From: Thozetella sp. PMI_491
Taxonomy: Eukaryota > Ascomycota > Sordariomycetes > Chaetosphaeriales > Chaetosphaeriaceae
DNA: 64,000 bases
NCBI GenBank assembly: GCA_021432635.1
Contig: MU270048.1
Coordinates: forward strand, 637,534-701,533
Direction of reading: 5' to 3'
The notes beneath the pieces were generated by a model. It was not told the origin of the DNA. It ran no database searches and saw only the letters and a list, made by a program, of their open reading frames with translations. Shown one piece after another: positions 36,500 through 47,783 of this stretch (its first letter is position 1; each line of letters starts with the position of its first letter). The position numbers were made by a program, and so were the translations under genes.

Positions 36500-39400
36500 C
36501 TCTAATGCATAGCGCACTGGGCTGTTGTTGCGGTAGGAGCTTGATACAACCCCATCCAACTGCTGACGCGGCCGCGGGCAATGAGCCGTGAGAGGCTAGA
36601 CACTCGCACGCCGTCCCACTGGCGTCCAACAACGGATCAAGCTTCTGACAGAGAGGCACTAGAGATCGGCACAATCGGATCAAATCATCAACTTTGTGCA
36701 ACGGTCCCCCCCCTTTTTATCTTCGGTGGTTATCGCCTACCTCTTCGTCGATCTCCCCGCCCCTGTTCCACCCTCCACGAACGGGCGATGTGACAGTCGC
36801 TTGCAGCAAGTCCAGCCGTCGTCGCTTCATGGCTGAGAGGGGGCCTCTCCATCGACGTGGGGTCCTGGATGTGCTGTACGTAGTATTTGTGTCGTGACCT
36901 ACCATAGTAGGGCACAGTCCGCTCCCACGATTACATAGTATAGTGTGTGCCAATGCCGAGCCCTCCGTTTAAACACGAAGGTGGACAATATTGCAGTGAC
37001 CAAGGCTCCCCTTCCCCCCCTTCTGCATAGTAGTAGTAGTGGCAGTGCGAGCCTGTCTAAGCTCGGCGTCGTGCCCACCTCCCCAACTGCCCCATTGGCC
37101 GGGCATGGCGCAAATAGTTTGTGTGGGCGGATAGACCGAGACCTCCACCGCCGCCAAGCCTTGAGTCTCCGACAGCAGAAGTCGAGGCCCAAGCTTGCGG
37201 AATGCGCACCCGGCCTGCTCAGTGAGAAGCCTGCTCCTCCCACGCTTCCTGCAGGACCTTTCCCTGCTGGGCGCCACGCCATCAGCCGCCGGTTCTTCTT
37301 CTGCATGAATTCCAAGACTCTTCGACCGTCGCTAGAAGCCTCTGAGACGCGACGGCATGACCGCAGCCCGCCCGGCCCCAGTTTGCTCGTCGATCGCGGG
37401 TACCGGCAGCAACCCTGGACAGCGATGGCATCGCCATCTTGATGGTCTCCGGATATGGGCGTGTCAACTCGCGTTATGCTCGCCTGAACCCTGTTAGGGA
37501 CTTCTAGGTTTGATGGGTGGATCCTGCTGCTGCTAATCTAGATGTCCCCAGATATCCGGACTTCTGCTAAAGCCAACCCCGGATGCACCGAGCTCTGCCC
37601 CCGATTCCTCTCGCAGGACCGCATAACTGCTATGCGCCTTACTTTTCTTGTGTGGGCCTTGCGTCTCTCTCGAGCCCGTGGCGCCAAGACTGCCCGGCTT
37701 GCCACTGATCTTGTCGTAGGCCCGAACGCCGCAGCTAGTGTTCCCAAGCTAATTTGGCCATTGAACGACAAGGAATCTTGGGAGGCCAAGATAGGTCATG
37801 GCGTGGGCTGCGTTCGTTCTCTAGTCCAGAGTCTATTAGTAGCTGACGCCTCCGTATTGATGCGTGATGGCATACTATCTGAGGAACGACACACGGGGTG
37901 CGTCCAGGCTATGTGTGGGCTGGGCACTGCTTGAGCCGATCCTTGGCATCAACTTGCTCCCCCTCCCAACCATCAAGCAAATGATGTATGCCACCTCGGA
38001 GTCCTCTCGGCGTGACATGTGAGACCTATAAGGCCCAGTCTCAGCCAAGGTGCCAACCTCGTTACGGTGCATTGCTGTGTCTTGGTGGCGGAACCTCCCA
38101 AGGCCATCGAGTATAGGATATAATTTGATTGACCGAGATGGCACGATAAGCATGGCTCCTTTTACTGTCTAGCATCTGGGTGCGTTTGTTCGCCCCTCGC
38201 CGTCCCGCCTCCGACGCTGCCGACCCTCCAACTCCAGAGGCGGAGAGAAGCAATAGAGAGAGGGCCCTGAGGTCCAGAAGGGGACAACAGCTCGCGCGCC
38301 CCTCCCTTCCGATACTCCCGTGATAGGCGAACCGCTGATCAAAATACTTGCGCAACGCCGCGCGCTGAACCACGACGGCTGCGCGGCTGGAGAGCAGATA
38401 GGGGCAATATCAGAGCCATCCATTCTATAAAAACAAAGACGTCTGCCAAGCCGGGCGCCTGGGATGGGCTTCGGGTCCGACAGGAGCTAGGAAGTTCGGA
38501 CACGGGGAGGGGTACTTAATATCGAGCCATGCACGCCGTGCCTTTCCCGGCCGAATCGAACTCCGCCCGCGATATGGAGGATAATAACGGCGGCACGAAT
38601 GTGCTGCAAGGCGATTTTAAGTCTAAATTGATACCGGGGGTAGGGGAAGGTTGCAGTCCTGGCCATCCGATCAACCCGCACCTTTAAGGGGGTTGCCGTA
38701 GTAAGCATGCGAGTTATATTGAACCCTCAACAGGCACGGTACGGCATCCCCTCAGTCTGGTAAGGAATCGCCAAGGTTGATTCGTGCCACCCGTTCAGGA
38801 AGGTTGGAAGCGAGGACGCCGGCATATAGCCCTCGTCCTATACTGCGGCGCACTCGGGAAGGGTAAAGTGGCGCCTCCTTGGATTTCCCCGTCTTGGGTG
38901 CTCTCCAAATCTCAGGAAGCAATCGCCGGTGATGACATGTTCGTCTCGGCACTTTGGCCACTTCCCCCGGATGGGTGGCCGAGTTCCGACTAGATTGCCA
39001 TTCTCCCCATCTCCTTTCTGCTTCTCGCGGTACTATGTCGCTGTGGGCAGAGGGCGTGGCGAGGGCTCCGGGTAGACAGCCAAGGTGTTTGCTAGTTAGA
39101 AGCAGCTCCCGAGTGAGCCTCGCCTGGCATGCTACTCAGGGGCTCCGACCGGAACGTGTCGGTTGTCATGTCGCACCAGGTACCCCAACATTCTGGGAGA
39201 AAAGCTTCGGACCCCGTGCAAGGGACCCGTGACGGCAGCGTTATATTTCACCTCAGCAAGAGAAGCACCTTCACACCCTCACCTCCTGCAAGGGACGCAC
39301 GTGTGCGCAGTGGCAATATCTGCATTCGTGATGTGGCGCCGCGTACCCGGAGGCCAATGTCGGGTCAATGCTGCCGGTTGAGAGAGTGAAGGAAAAGCTT

Positions 39401-40085
39401 AAGCCCACCATGGTGTCGCTGGCCGCGTTTGGAGAGGAATGAGACCGGATGGGAAAATGGTACACATTCATGGGCTTCCGAACGGCGATGGCGTCCACCA
39501 ACATTCTGTACAATAGCGCGTTCACCTTTATCTCTCCACGGACGCAGACTGATGCGGTGGGATTATTACTAGACAGCTGGCGTTCTGGTAATCGGCCGCG
39601 CCCTCCATAACCCAACCCCATTTCAGCCTGATTGGGGGCCAAAAATGACGACCAGTTCCCCCCTGATGGATTGAGCCGGCTTAGCAGGCAGCTCCGTGGG
39701 CATTGGTGCTACCCTCATTGTTCATAGCTATTTGCGCGAGACTGTTTGGTCCGGGACGATGTCACGGCGTCACGGATGACAGGGCCGGGATCGATGCGAT
39801 CTCTCACTTGTCAGATCCAAGCTCCCATCTGACGCCAGCGCACGAGGAGTTGTAGTTCGCAGGTCGGGGGCTCTCCTCGTGCGCCGAAGGGCAGGCACCT
39901 CGGAGGGACGGGAGAGGTTAACTCGGCGGTGTCCGTCCGATCTAGACGGTGTACGGTCTCACCGGTGCGCCGCGCTGCGTCCAAGGTAGGTAAGGCTTAA
40001 CGAGCACGGCATGGTATGGAGTACAAACTGTGCCACCATGTCCCGTATCTAGAACTGAAGGCCGCCGGTCAAGCTTTCGCCCGGC

Positions 40086-41781
40086 TCAGCAATCGCAGCG
40101 TCCGAACCAACGAGGAAAGGCGACGATGTCTCGTATAGTTTGGACACCTGACAGGTAGCCCAAGAGGCGATCAAAGCCCAGCCCAAAGCCTCCGTGGGGA
40201 GGGCAGCCCCATCGGCGTAGATCGACATACCAGTCCAGACTGCCTTTAGTCGCTTCTGGATCCTGCTCAGAGTCATAGTTGGAGAGATTCTTGCCTATGT
40301 CCTGCTGTTTCATGGATGCTAGAAGCTGTTCGAGGCGATGCTCACGCATCGAGCCGCCAGCGATCTCACAGAATTCTGGCACCAGCAAGTCGAAGCACTC
40401 GACAGTCGCATCAAGGCGACCCTCTCTGCTTTGGCCGGCATCACCTGGCAAAGCCCGGGACAGCGGGCTCTGAAGCATATAGAACGGCTTGATATCCCGG
40501 GGGTAATTGACGACAAACACCGGCTTCTTCCCTCCCCCTACGAAGCCCGCTATATACCTTTCGTGCTCGGCCTGCAAGCCCACGCCCCATGATGGCTTGT
40601 GTTCGAAAAGCTCGGGCCGGGCACTCAGGATTTCAATGGCCTCGGTGTAGGTGAGTCGTGGCCATGATTCAGTCTGCAAGCCTTCCCAGCGCCGAACGAC
40701 CTCTTCCGCCGGCGCGAGGTCCGAACCGCCGTGGTTTGACCGCGACAAAAGCTCTTGGACGCCTCTGGTTTGATAGAGGCTCTTGCTTAAGTGATGCAGC
40801 ATGTCTTCCGTCAGATCCATGACTCCGCCGAGGTCGTCCACGAAGCCAAACTCGGCTTCGAGCATGTAGAACTCGCTCAGATGCCGAGATGTGTCGCTCC
40901 TCTCGGCGCGGAAAGCCGGCGATAGGGTCCAGACATTGCCGACCGCCTGCGCCAGGGCCTCGAGGTGGAGCTGGGCCGATACGGTCAGGTATTTGGGCGA
41001 GCGGAAGAATGGCTCTTCGCTCTCGGACTCCTGGGCGGCCGGCGATATGGTGAATGCCTCACCTCCTCCTTCACAGTCTGAAGATGTAATGATGGGCGGG
41101 TGTGTCTGGGTGAAGAGGCGGCTTGCGAAGAACTGGTTCAGGGATGCAATGGCATCGGAGCGCAGCCTCAGCAAGGCGGCATTGTACGGCGTTCTGGATC
41201 GCAAGTGCGGCATCGTGCGTAGGTACTCGGGTGTCTGGTATTTCTTCTGGATAGGGAAAGTCTTGAGAGGCCATACACGTCAGCAAGCTGTACCGCCGAG
41301 AGTCGACCCGAGCACACATACCGCAGCGTCAGACGGGCCGAGAACCTCTACTTGGCTAACATGCAATTCATGGCTCTGGTTGCGGCCGGGGGAGGAGACC
41401 CAAGATCCCGTCAGGCGCACTGCGGCGCCAACGGAGAGTCTAGAGAGGCGATTGCATCAGTAGTTTGCAGGCTTGAGGTTAGACGAGAGTGGTTTCGGGG
41501 GGGTGTGCGCACCCATCTGCCTGGTCTACAGGGACTACAGCTTGCAAAGGAGCCACGGACGACCCGTCACCCAGCGACACGAAACGGTGCGACTTCATGG
41601 CGCGGACAGACCGGACGAAGCCGTTGACCGCAACGCCGTCCACTGGGCTCGCAGGTTCCCACTCTAGAAGTCCCGAGATGGACGCTGGCACCTTCTGGGA
41701 GAGGCATCGCCGGGCCCATCCCGGCCGCGACGCCAACAGCCGGCCCAGCTTAGGTGCTTTGAAGAAGGTAGCGGGCCGCAT
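40086..41781 (-). CDS. Asparaginyl-tRNA synthetase, mitochondrial type
   Basis: Three exons, 41781-41513, 41439-41322 and 41261-40086, giving 520 residues. Introns are GTGCGC...CTAG (73 bases) and GTATGT...CAAG (60 bases). It charges tRNA-Asn with asparagine; yeast SLM5 is the mitochondrial counterpart (family knowledge). The N-terminus 'MRPATFFKAPKLGRLLASRP' has basic and hydrophobic residues and no acidic ones, as in mitochondrial targeting peptides. Then an OB-fold anticodon-binding domain ('GVAVNGFVRSVRAMKSHRFV', about residues 50-70), the class II catalytic domain with 'PHLRSRTPYN', motif 2 'AFRAERSDTSRHLSEFYMLE' and motif 3 'GGFGLGFDRLLGYLSG'. The 'DLRRWGCPPHGGFGLG' block points to AsnRS, not AspRS. 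Splicing yields 'VDQADG-LSVGAAV' and 'LGPSDAA-TFPIQKKYQTPE', both family-like. Cytosolic AsnRS has a longer N-terminal extension, absent here. Confidence 0.93.
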
Positions 41782-42156
41782 GTCTTGGGCGCGGGTTTCC
41801 CGTCAGCGCTCGTGGCCGAAAGTCAAGGAAGCCTTTCCGTGGAAACAGGAAAGACAGGGTTCTCAGGCTCCCTCGATTGGTCTGCTGGCCCGTCGTTCTT
41901 TGCTGCCTCAGTCGATGGTTGGTGGTCCCTGAAGCCTCTCTAGTCAGGAGCTTGTCATAGAAGCTCGAGGGATGAAAAAAAAAAACCCTCCCACGGCCAC
42001 AGGTGGAACAGGGAAGCTCCCACGCGACGCGCGCCTGCCCATTTCTGTCATCAGGGTTGAAGGCGGCCAATGAGATGTGCCTGCAGTGCGTCTGTGCGCT
42101 ATTCAAGGTGCACGGCGACTCTCGTGTCTATCGTCAGAATTTTGACCCTGGAAAAC

Positions 42157-42186
42157 CAGCTACCTACCTTAGGTACCTTACCTAGT
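42157..42186. repeat. TACCTTAGGTACCTTACCTA-type repeat
   Basis: Overlapping TACCTA and TAGGTA words form an imperfect palindrome in the AsnRS upstream region. Confidence 0.65.
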
Positions 42187-42339
42187 ACCCTGCTGCTGGG
42201 CTTACCCTTGAGGAGGTAGGTGCGTTTGGATTGCTTAGGCGAAATCGTTTCCTCCTTTTCCACCTGGACAATCTCCTCCAGCGTCCGCCCCCTGGGACCG
42301 CAAAATAAGATCACCAGTGTAGCCCTCGCTCGCTCTTGG

Positions 42340-42371
42340 AAGACCCAAGTACCTCAAGTACCTACCTACCG
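42340..42371. repeat. AAGTACCT / TACC tandem cluster
   Basis: AAGTACCT occurs twice with TACCTACCTACC directly after it, a third copy of the same repeat family in this promoter region. Confidence 0.65.
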
Positions 42372-43867
42372 TACTCATCCAGCATGCATTTCTCTGGAGG
42401 CCCGCCTGGCATGGGCCTGCCGCCTCCGCTTCACGCTCTTGTATAGCAGCCCATCCACTCCAAGGTTCAAGTCAGGCCTTCAGCACCCCCATCCCCTCCC
42501 CCCCCCTCCCCCCCTTCCCCCCTCTCGACCGCCCAACACGGCAACGAGAATCGCACCGAGCCCCATCACCATGGAATGCAACTACGTCTTTACCTATGAG
42601 CGCAGAGGCATCCTAGTCCTTGCCAGTTGGAACTTGGCCGACCAGATTAGATGACGGTGGCCAGACAGTCCTCAGACTGACCGAGCCGGCTCAAATGAAG
42701 CCGACGCCGCTAGTGTCTCCCCGTGGTTGCCCAATGACCTAGACATGGTCTGGGCCATAAAGTGCCATAGAGTGCCATGGCTGCCTGCCTAGGTAGGTAG
42801 CTCGCGGCTATCCACTACCGAGAGCACCAGCTCCTGCCCTCACCTGGTTCGTGTTGACGAGATCTGTAGAGGATGCCCACGCCGCGCTGAGCCTTCCGCT
42901 ACGAGACCCCTTCATTAGAGGCAAGCTGGGCCCGACCGGCTCCGGCCTCGGCGGGCGAACCGCTCCCTGTCTTGACGCTATCTCGACCTCCCGGCCGACC
43001 GTCATGATTTCATACATAGCCGTGCTCCTCGCCTATCGACGTTGGCAGGGTTTCAGACCCATCAGCGTTCGCTGAGATTTATCGGCCATCCTGACACCCG
43101 CCCGGCCCATTCTCGCTTTGTAGCCAAAACATAACCAGAACCAGGCTCGAGAAGCGGATCTTGTCTCTCTTCCCCCCACCCAAGAGGCACCGAGTACAAG
43201 ATCGTCCTCAGATGCCGTAGCTGGGGAAGGACGGCATCGATCTCTGAAGTCACACCCTGTTTCGGACACCTGCAGCAGCACTGCCCGTCAAGCCTGCCTA
43301 CCCCTGCCCCCCTCCCTACCATCCCCCCTTCCAGCCCTTCCCCGGCCGTGGCCCTGGGAACCGAGTGGTGCGTAGCTCTACCGTCCCATATTGTCCTCTG
43401 TATGTATGCGCGTGTTTTGCTTGATCTTTCTCCAATCCCACGCAGACTAGCCGCGTCGATGGGCCTCGAATCTGGCAAAGGTCGCGAGCGTCACGAGTTG
43501 TCTATAAGGTGCTTGCCAGAACCCTGAGTGGCGGATAGCATGTCTAAGTGCTTTTGAGACAAAAGTACTGCCCCTTCTCCTGCTTCGGGCTCTCCACTTA
43601 CTCCTTTGCCCCTTTGCTTCCGACCAGGCTCTCCACCAGTCCCTGGTCACTGACATGCTTCTCTATCCCTTGAGCATCCTTGGTTTTTGAATATAAAATG
43701 GAGGCCCCCATCATCATGCCACCACAAGGTTGGTGTTGTCACCCGCATTCCAGCACCTCAGAAGCCCACGACCACGGCTGGGCTTGCTGTATCGTTGGTT
43801 CCATACCCTCACCGCCGGCTGAGATATTCGCACCCATCCGGGTCAGCACTTGAACAAGCTTCTCGTT

Positions 43868-45047
43868 ATGCCTTCGGGACACAAGTCGACGAAACCAAAG
43901 CCGGCCGAGGTGGCCCACGAGGCCAAGAGGCACTACATACCTCTCATTCGTCATAACTATTCGCATGTCTGGAAGACCTACTCCTACTTCTACGAACACC
44001 CCCTGGTCCAGCTGAGCTTCTCGGAAGCCGAGAAACCGCGAGTAGTTTCGGCCCCTAGCTTCTGTAATTTTTAGGCCCTGTTCTTGAATTTTTTTTTTTT
44101 TTTTTTTTCACAGACTGCTAATGCTTCCAAGTCGTCTATGAAGGCGATCCTGTCGAGTGCGCACTGAGTTGGCAGGCTCGGGACGGCTTGCGGGTGCCTT
44201 TTATCTGTGCCGCAAACGACAAGCGGCCGGGTGGCGACTGGGAGACCGGCGTGGTTGGGTACGAGGAGCGTCTTTGTCGCCGAAGCACTCTCTCTGCTAC
44301 ATTGGCAACGCCGGGCCCGGGTTCTCACGTCAACGCCCACTACCCAATTACGTTGCACGGCGGGATCTATTCCGATACAGTCGGTGAGTCTTTACCGGGT
44401 CAAGTCCCACCTCCTCCCCGAGCTACGGCGGGCCACGGCAGCATCTGACCCATGTACCAGTCGTCTTCCGTGGGCAGCATGACAAATACGAGAAGCGAAA
44501 TGAGAGCGAATGGCAAAGCTTGCCCGTTTGCTCCGTTCCTCCGATGAGATGGCCCAAATTGACGAACGGTGGTGCCAAGTACTCGTTTTCTGGCGAGCGT
44601 GAGCTTGTAAAGGACAAGCTGAGGGGGGCTCTCCGGATCTGCGTTTACAACGACTGTCACAACATCGTCATTGGCGATTTTGGGTTGGGCAACAGCTACC
44701 GCAACCCGCCACAGGAACTTGCCGAGCTGTGGCGTGAGGTACTGTTGTACGACCCAGACCTGAGGGGCCGTATCAACTGCGTTGCTTTTGTCTTTGAAGA
44801 CGCAGCCCAATCGACAACGCAGCTGATACTTGACGACATCGCTAAGAAGAACAAAGGCGGCAGCAGTAGTGGGAGTAGCTCTAAGGGCAAGGGCAAGTCA
44901 TCCAGCGGTGCTTCGTCGAGCTCGGCATCGTCCGGTTCTCCCACGGACCTCGAGATCTTCTCCCAGGTCTTCAATGAGCAGGAGATTCAACGGTATGCTG
45001 CCCAACGAGATGCTAGATACGGCCTGGATAACCTACTTTCCGGGTGA
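43868..45047 (+). CDS. Microbial-type PARG catalytic domain protein
   Basis: Three exons, 43868-44063, 44132-44383 and 44461-45047, giving 344 residues. Introns are GTAATT...CAAG (68 bases, with a T20 run and a GCTAAT branch site) and GTGAGT...CCAG (77 bases). The protein belongs to the TIGR02452/DUF2263 group annotated as microbial-type poly(ADP-ribose) glycohydrolase, a macrodomain-related fold. Seen: 'NDKRPGGDWETGVVGYEERL' (about residues 88-107), matching the family's glycine-rich loop followed by paired acidic residues and 'CRRS'; 'GGIYSDTVVVFRG'; 'RALRICVYNDC'-like and 'VIGDFGLGNSYRNPP' (C-terminal half, the family's GAFGNP-like block); then 'LILDDIAKKN', a serine/glycine/lysine linker and a helical tail. 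Hydrolysis of ADP-ribose bonds is the family's proposed activity; in filamentous fungi it is largely untested. The first 65 residues are weakly conserved, so the start is less certain. Confidence 0.85.
44089..44108. repeat. T20 tract inside intron 1 of the PARG-domain gene
   Basis: Twenty T followed by CACAG and then the branch-like GCTAAT. The CACAG looks like a strong acceptor, but exonising from it puts TAA in frame, so the next AG at 44130-44131 is used. Confidence 0.8.
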
Positions 45048-47783
45048 GGTTCCTAGTGATGAAGGAGGGGGAGGGGGGGAGGGGAAAACCAACGTCGGTC
45101 TCAGCATCCGTCGACCTGGGGGATCCTGCTGCAGGTGCAGTACCTGGTGATACGTGGCTGTGGCGACGCTGAGCTTGACTGTTTCCGGTCTCTTAAGGGC
45201 TGCATTTCTTCTTTTTCTTGCCGAGAGTCTTGGGCCAAGCGGTTCGAGATAATTCAGACAGCTGTCTCGGTGGTTCTCTGCGACTTGACCCGCCCATTTT
45301 TGTTTTGCCTTTTGTACTAATTAAGAGGCTAGGCTGGGCTGGTGGGCGATTAGACTTGGCTGCAATCTTTTGGAGTTTGGGAAATGCATGTTTCCATTTG
45401 CTCTAGTTTATGGAGGTCAGGTCAAAACGTGGCGTATCCACGGGTGGTTACACTATCAACACATCGAAGCCCGGCTAATGGCTTCCACTCCATGCTCGGG
45501 ATCCTGGAAATTTCAAGACTCGGGCCTGCGGCCCCATTGCATGTATGCTCTTCGTTTAGTCGAATCCACGTCTCATCAGATGCCCTCTTTTGGGAGGGCA
45601 CACAAACACTGGATCCCTGTCCATGTCCTGGATCCCATCCTGTCCTCCTCCGGGGATTGCCACCGTCATTCTAGAACATTCGGACGGTGTTGTGCCGGTA
45701 GTGTTCCGTATGTTAATATATGCCTTCTTGCGAGGCTCACCACCTGCGACATATCAACACAAACAGCTCACAGCTCGCATGCACACGCGGCCACCCGTCT
45801 CGACGGCCGGGCGGCTACATTACTCTTAGCAGTTAATGGGAGGATATCGCAGCCGTTCCATGGCCGGCGCGGTTTCGGTAGCGGACGCCGTATCGTCTGT
45901 CAATTACGTCCAGACCAAGGAGGGCAGTTGCCGACCTTGACTCAGGGAAGAGCCAATAGTCTCGGCCTGCTGTACACTCCGCCTGCCCACTTCGAGACCC
46001 GGGGACGCTGTCTCAGCAAAACCTATTGGTGATGCACAATCGTCGCCTGCGCTTGGCCCCCCTCCTCCGCGCCGCTCCGCGAGGCCGGCCGATTGGGGTC
46101 TTGCGAGCGCTAGCCCAGCTGACGGGCCGCTGAGAAAGTAGTTCACGCCCCATCGTCTGGAGGGTTTCTCTTTCTCAGACACTCACCGCCACTTGGGCGG
46201 GAAATTTTCCATGCGTGCCTTGTTCATTGCCTTCGCAGGGCTCCCGGCAAGACATGCAGCGGGGCCATGCGTCGAGCCTGTAGCGTGAACCCGGTGCGTG
46301 GTACTGCAGTCCCAGCCGAGACCCCTCCCCCATCCATCTCCAGGCTTTCCTGTGGCTGTTTCTCCGCCGTATCTCGACTCTCTACGCACGGGCGCGATGC
46401 GGCAGGATTGGCTTAAAGAAGGGCGGGCGGCAGGGGAGCAGAAACATTCTCGTCAACTACCCCTGTGCTCGCAAAAGACCAAGCCACTCAAAAGTACTGG
46501 AACGCCGGCCGGCGGCCGCGGTGTGTTGCACAGCAAAGGCGGTAGGTAGACTGGATGCCTTGGGTGTTGGACACGCAGGTCTCGGAAACGAGATTATGGA
46601 CAAGGTGGCGCGCTCCTGACAGGTTTCTCCTGTCGTGACCGTCTGTGCTGCCTCCTCGGTGCTGATCAGCAAGAAACGTGGGCGTTGTCCCTTTCTTCGG
46701 GCCTGCCGTTAAAGACGCGCGCTCATGGGAACCAGCGGCGACGTGGGCGTACGACGACCGCCCGGGAGCCCATATTTTGTCTCTAGGGTAAGCAGGGCTG
46801 CCCTCGACGGTTCCAGAGTAGGTTACCAGGTTCGAGATCGCGCGGGACAGACAGATCGACTTAGAACAGCGTCGCACTTGGCGGGAGCTATTGATGGAAG
46901 GGGCGCGAGCTTGGGCTGCCAAGCTGCGAAGCACAGCTGTGGAGGAGGTCCTGTGGCGGCCGGCTAAAGAGGCGGGTTTGGACCCGGGTACAATGTGCCG
47001 CAGCCCAAGGACGGTAAGAGCTCCACGAAGCACGGCTGCATATTATGTAGCTGCAGTATGTCGTTTGACTGGCCGAGCTTGGGGTGAATTTGACATGAAT
47101 CGGTGCTAAGCTACGGAGGGGTATCGGATGTATGACTTAACACCTGCGCTAGGCCTGCGCGATCTTGAGAGAAAAGAACGGTGTGCAGTTTGATCATAAA
47201 CGCGGTCAAGTGTAGGGTAGCCATGTTGCCAACCGGGTTTCTTTTGGCAAACAATTGCTGCCCAAGGGCCCGCCACTTGACCTATCACATACCCTACTCC
47301 TCACCGAAATTTGCGCGCAAAGTGGAGGATCAGGGCATAATGACATCAAGAACTATGAAGGAGGTCGATGTCTCAGAAATGGGTCTTGCCAACTCGTCCG
47401 TTGTATGTACAGGACATCTAACTAACCACGCCCAAGAGAGCCTGCGCCAGTAGGGAGACGTGGCATATGGGGCTTCACGAGGACAATATACAAGCTCGAC
47501 AAAGCAGGCAGGGCCGAGCAGTAGGCAGGGTGCGGCAGGAACAGCTGCGGCGAGTCGAGGGTTTGCTTGCCGTACACCTAGCGCTTGCTTGCTTGCATGT
47601 GTCTGAGAAGGGAGAGGATGGGGGTGGGGTTTCCACGGCCAAATATAACTTGAAGCATGTAGTTTGTCACAGCGGGCAAGCCATCGTCGGCGGCACTTTG
47701 CTTTGCTCTGGGGCGGTGCTTGGCTGGAGTCTCGCATTGCATCTTTGTTTCGTCTACTTGTTCTATGAGGGGAGCCAATCAAC
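45048..47783. other. Intergenic region, convergent 3' ends of the PARG-domain gene and SEC24
   Basis: 2.7 kb between two stop codons. A G-rich run (45066-45085) follows the first gene closely. The longest frames (45370-46032 plus and 47033-46488 minus) have no family resemblance and no coding-like composition. I see no RNA gene or mobile element. Confidence 0.55.

Larger units (their letters stand above)
27131..40085. other. Very long intergenic region upstream of the Gti1/Pac2 gene
   Basis: About 13 kb without a gene I can support, running to the AsnRS stop codon. Contents I can point to: G runs at 33224-33239 and 36487-36499, C-rich runs near 28,500 and 34,990, a (TG)10 run, a (CAGG)8 run, AT-tract and palindrome at about 35166-35190, and A runs near 34,500 and 36,250. 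The longest frames (31904-31311 minus, 197 codons; 27381-27935 plus, 184 codons) are low-complexity or rich in C, W and R and match nothing I know. A multi-exon non-coding RNA or a small gene could hide here. Confidence 0.55.
41782..43867. other. Divergent promoter region of AsnRS and the PARG-domain gene
   Basis: 2.1 kb between two start codons on opposite strands. It holds an A10 run near 41977-41986, TACCTAGGTA-like clusters at 42157-42186, 42340-42371 and 42786-42802, and a pyrimidine-rich stretch at 42470-42530. No frame has family resemblance. Confidence 0.6.

Noticed and set aside
37542-37934. 130-codon plus-strand frame that reads smoothly
   Set aside because: No family resemblance and no supporting exons; length is within what chance gives in GC-rich DNA.
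40086-41781. Aspartyl- or lysyl-tRNA synthetase
   Set aside because: Motif 2 and the 'RRWGCPPHGGFGLG' block are of the asparaginyl type.
45370-46032. 220-codon plus-strand frame as a gene
   Set aside because: Composition is unlike the neighbouring genes (many H, C and W), and nothing resembles a known family.
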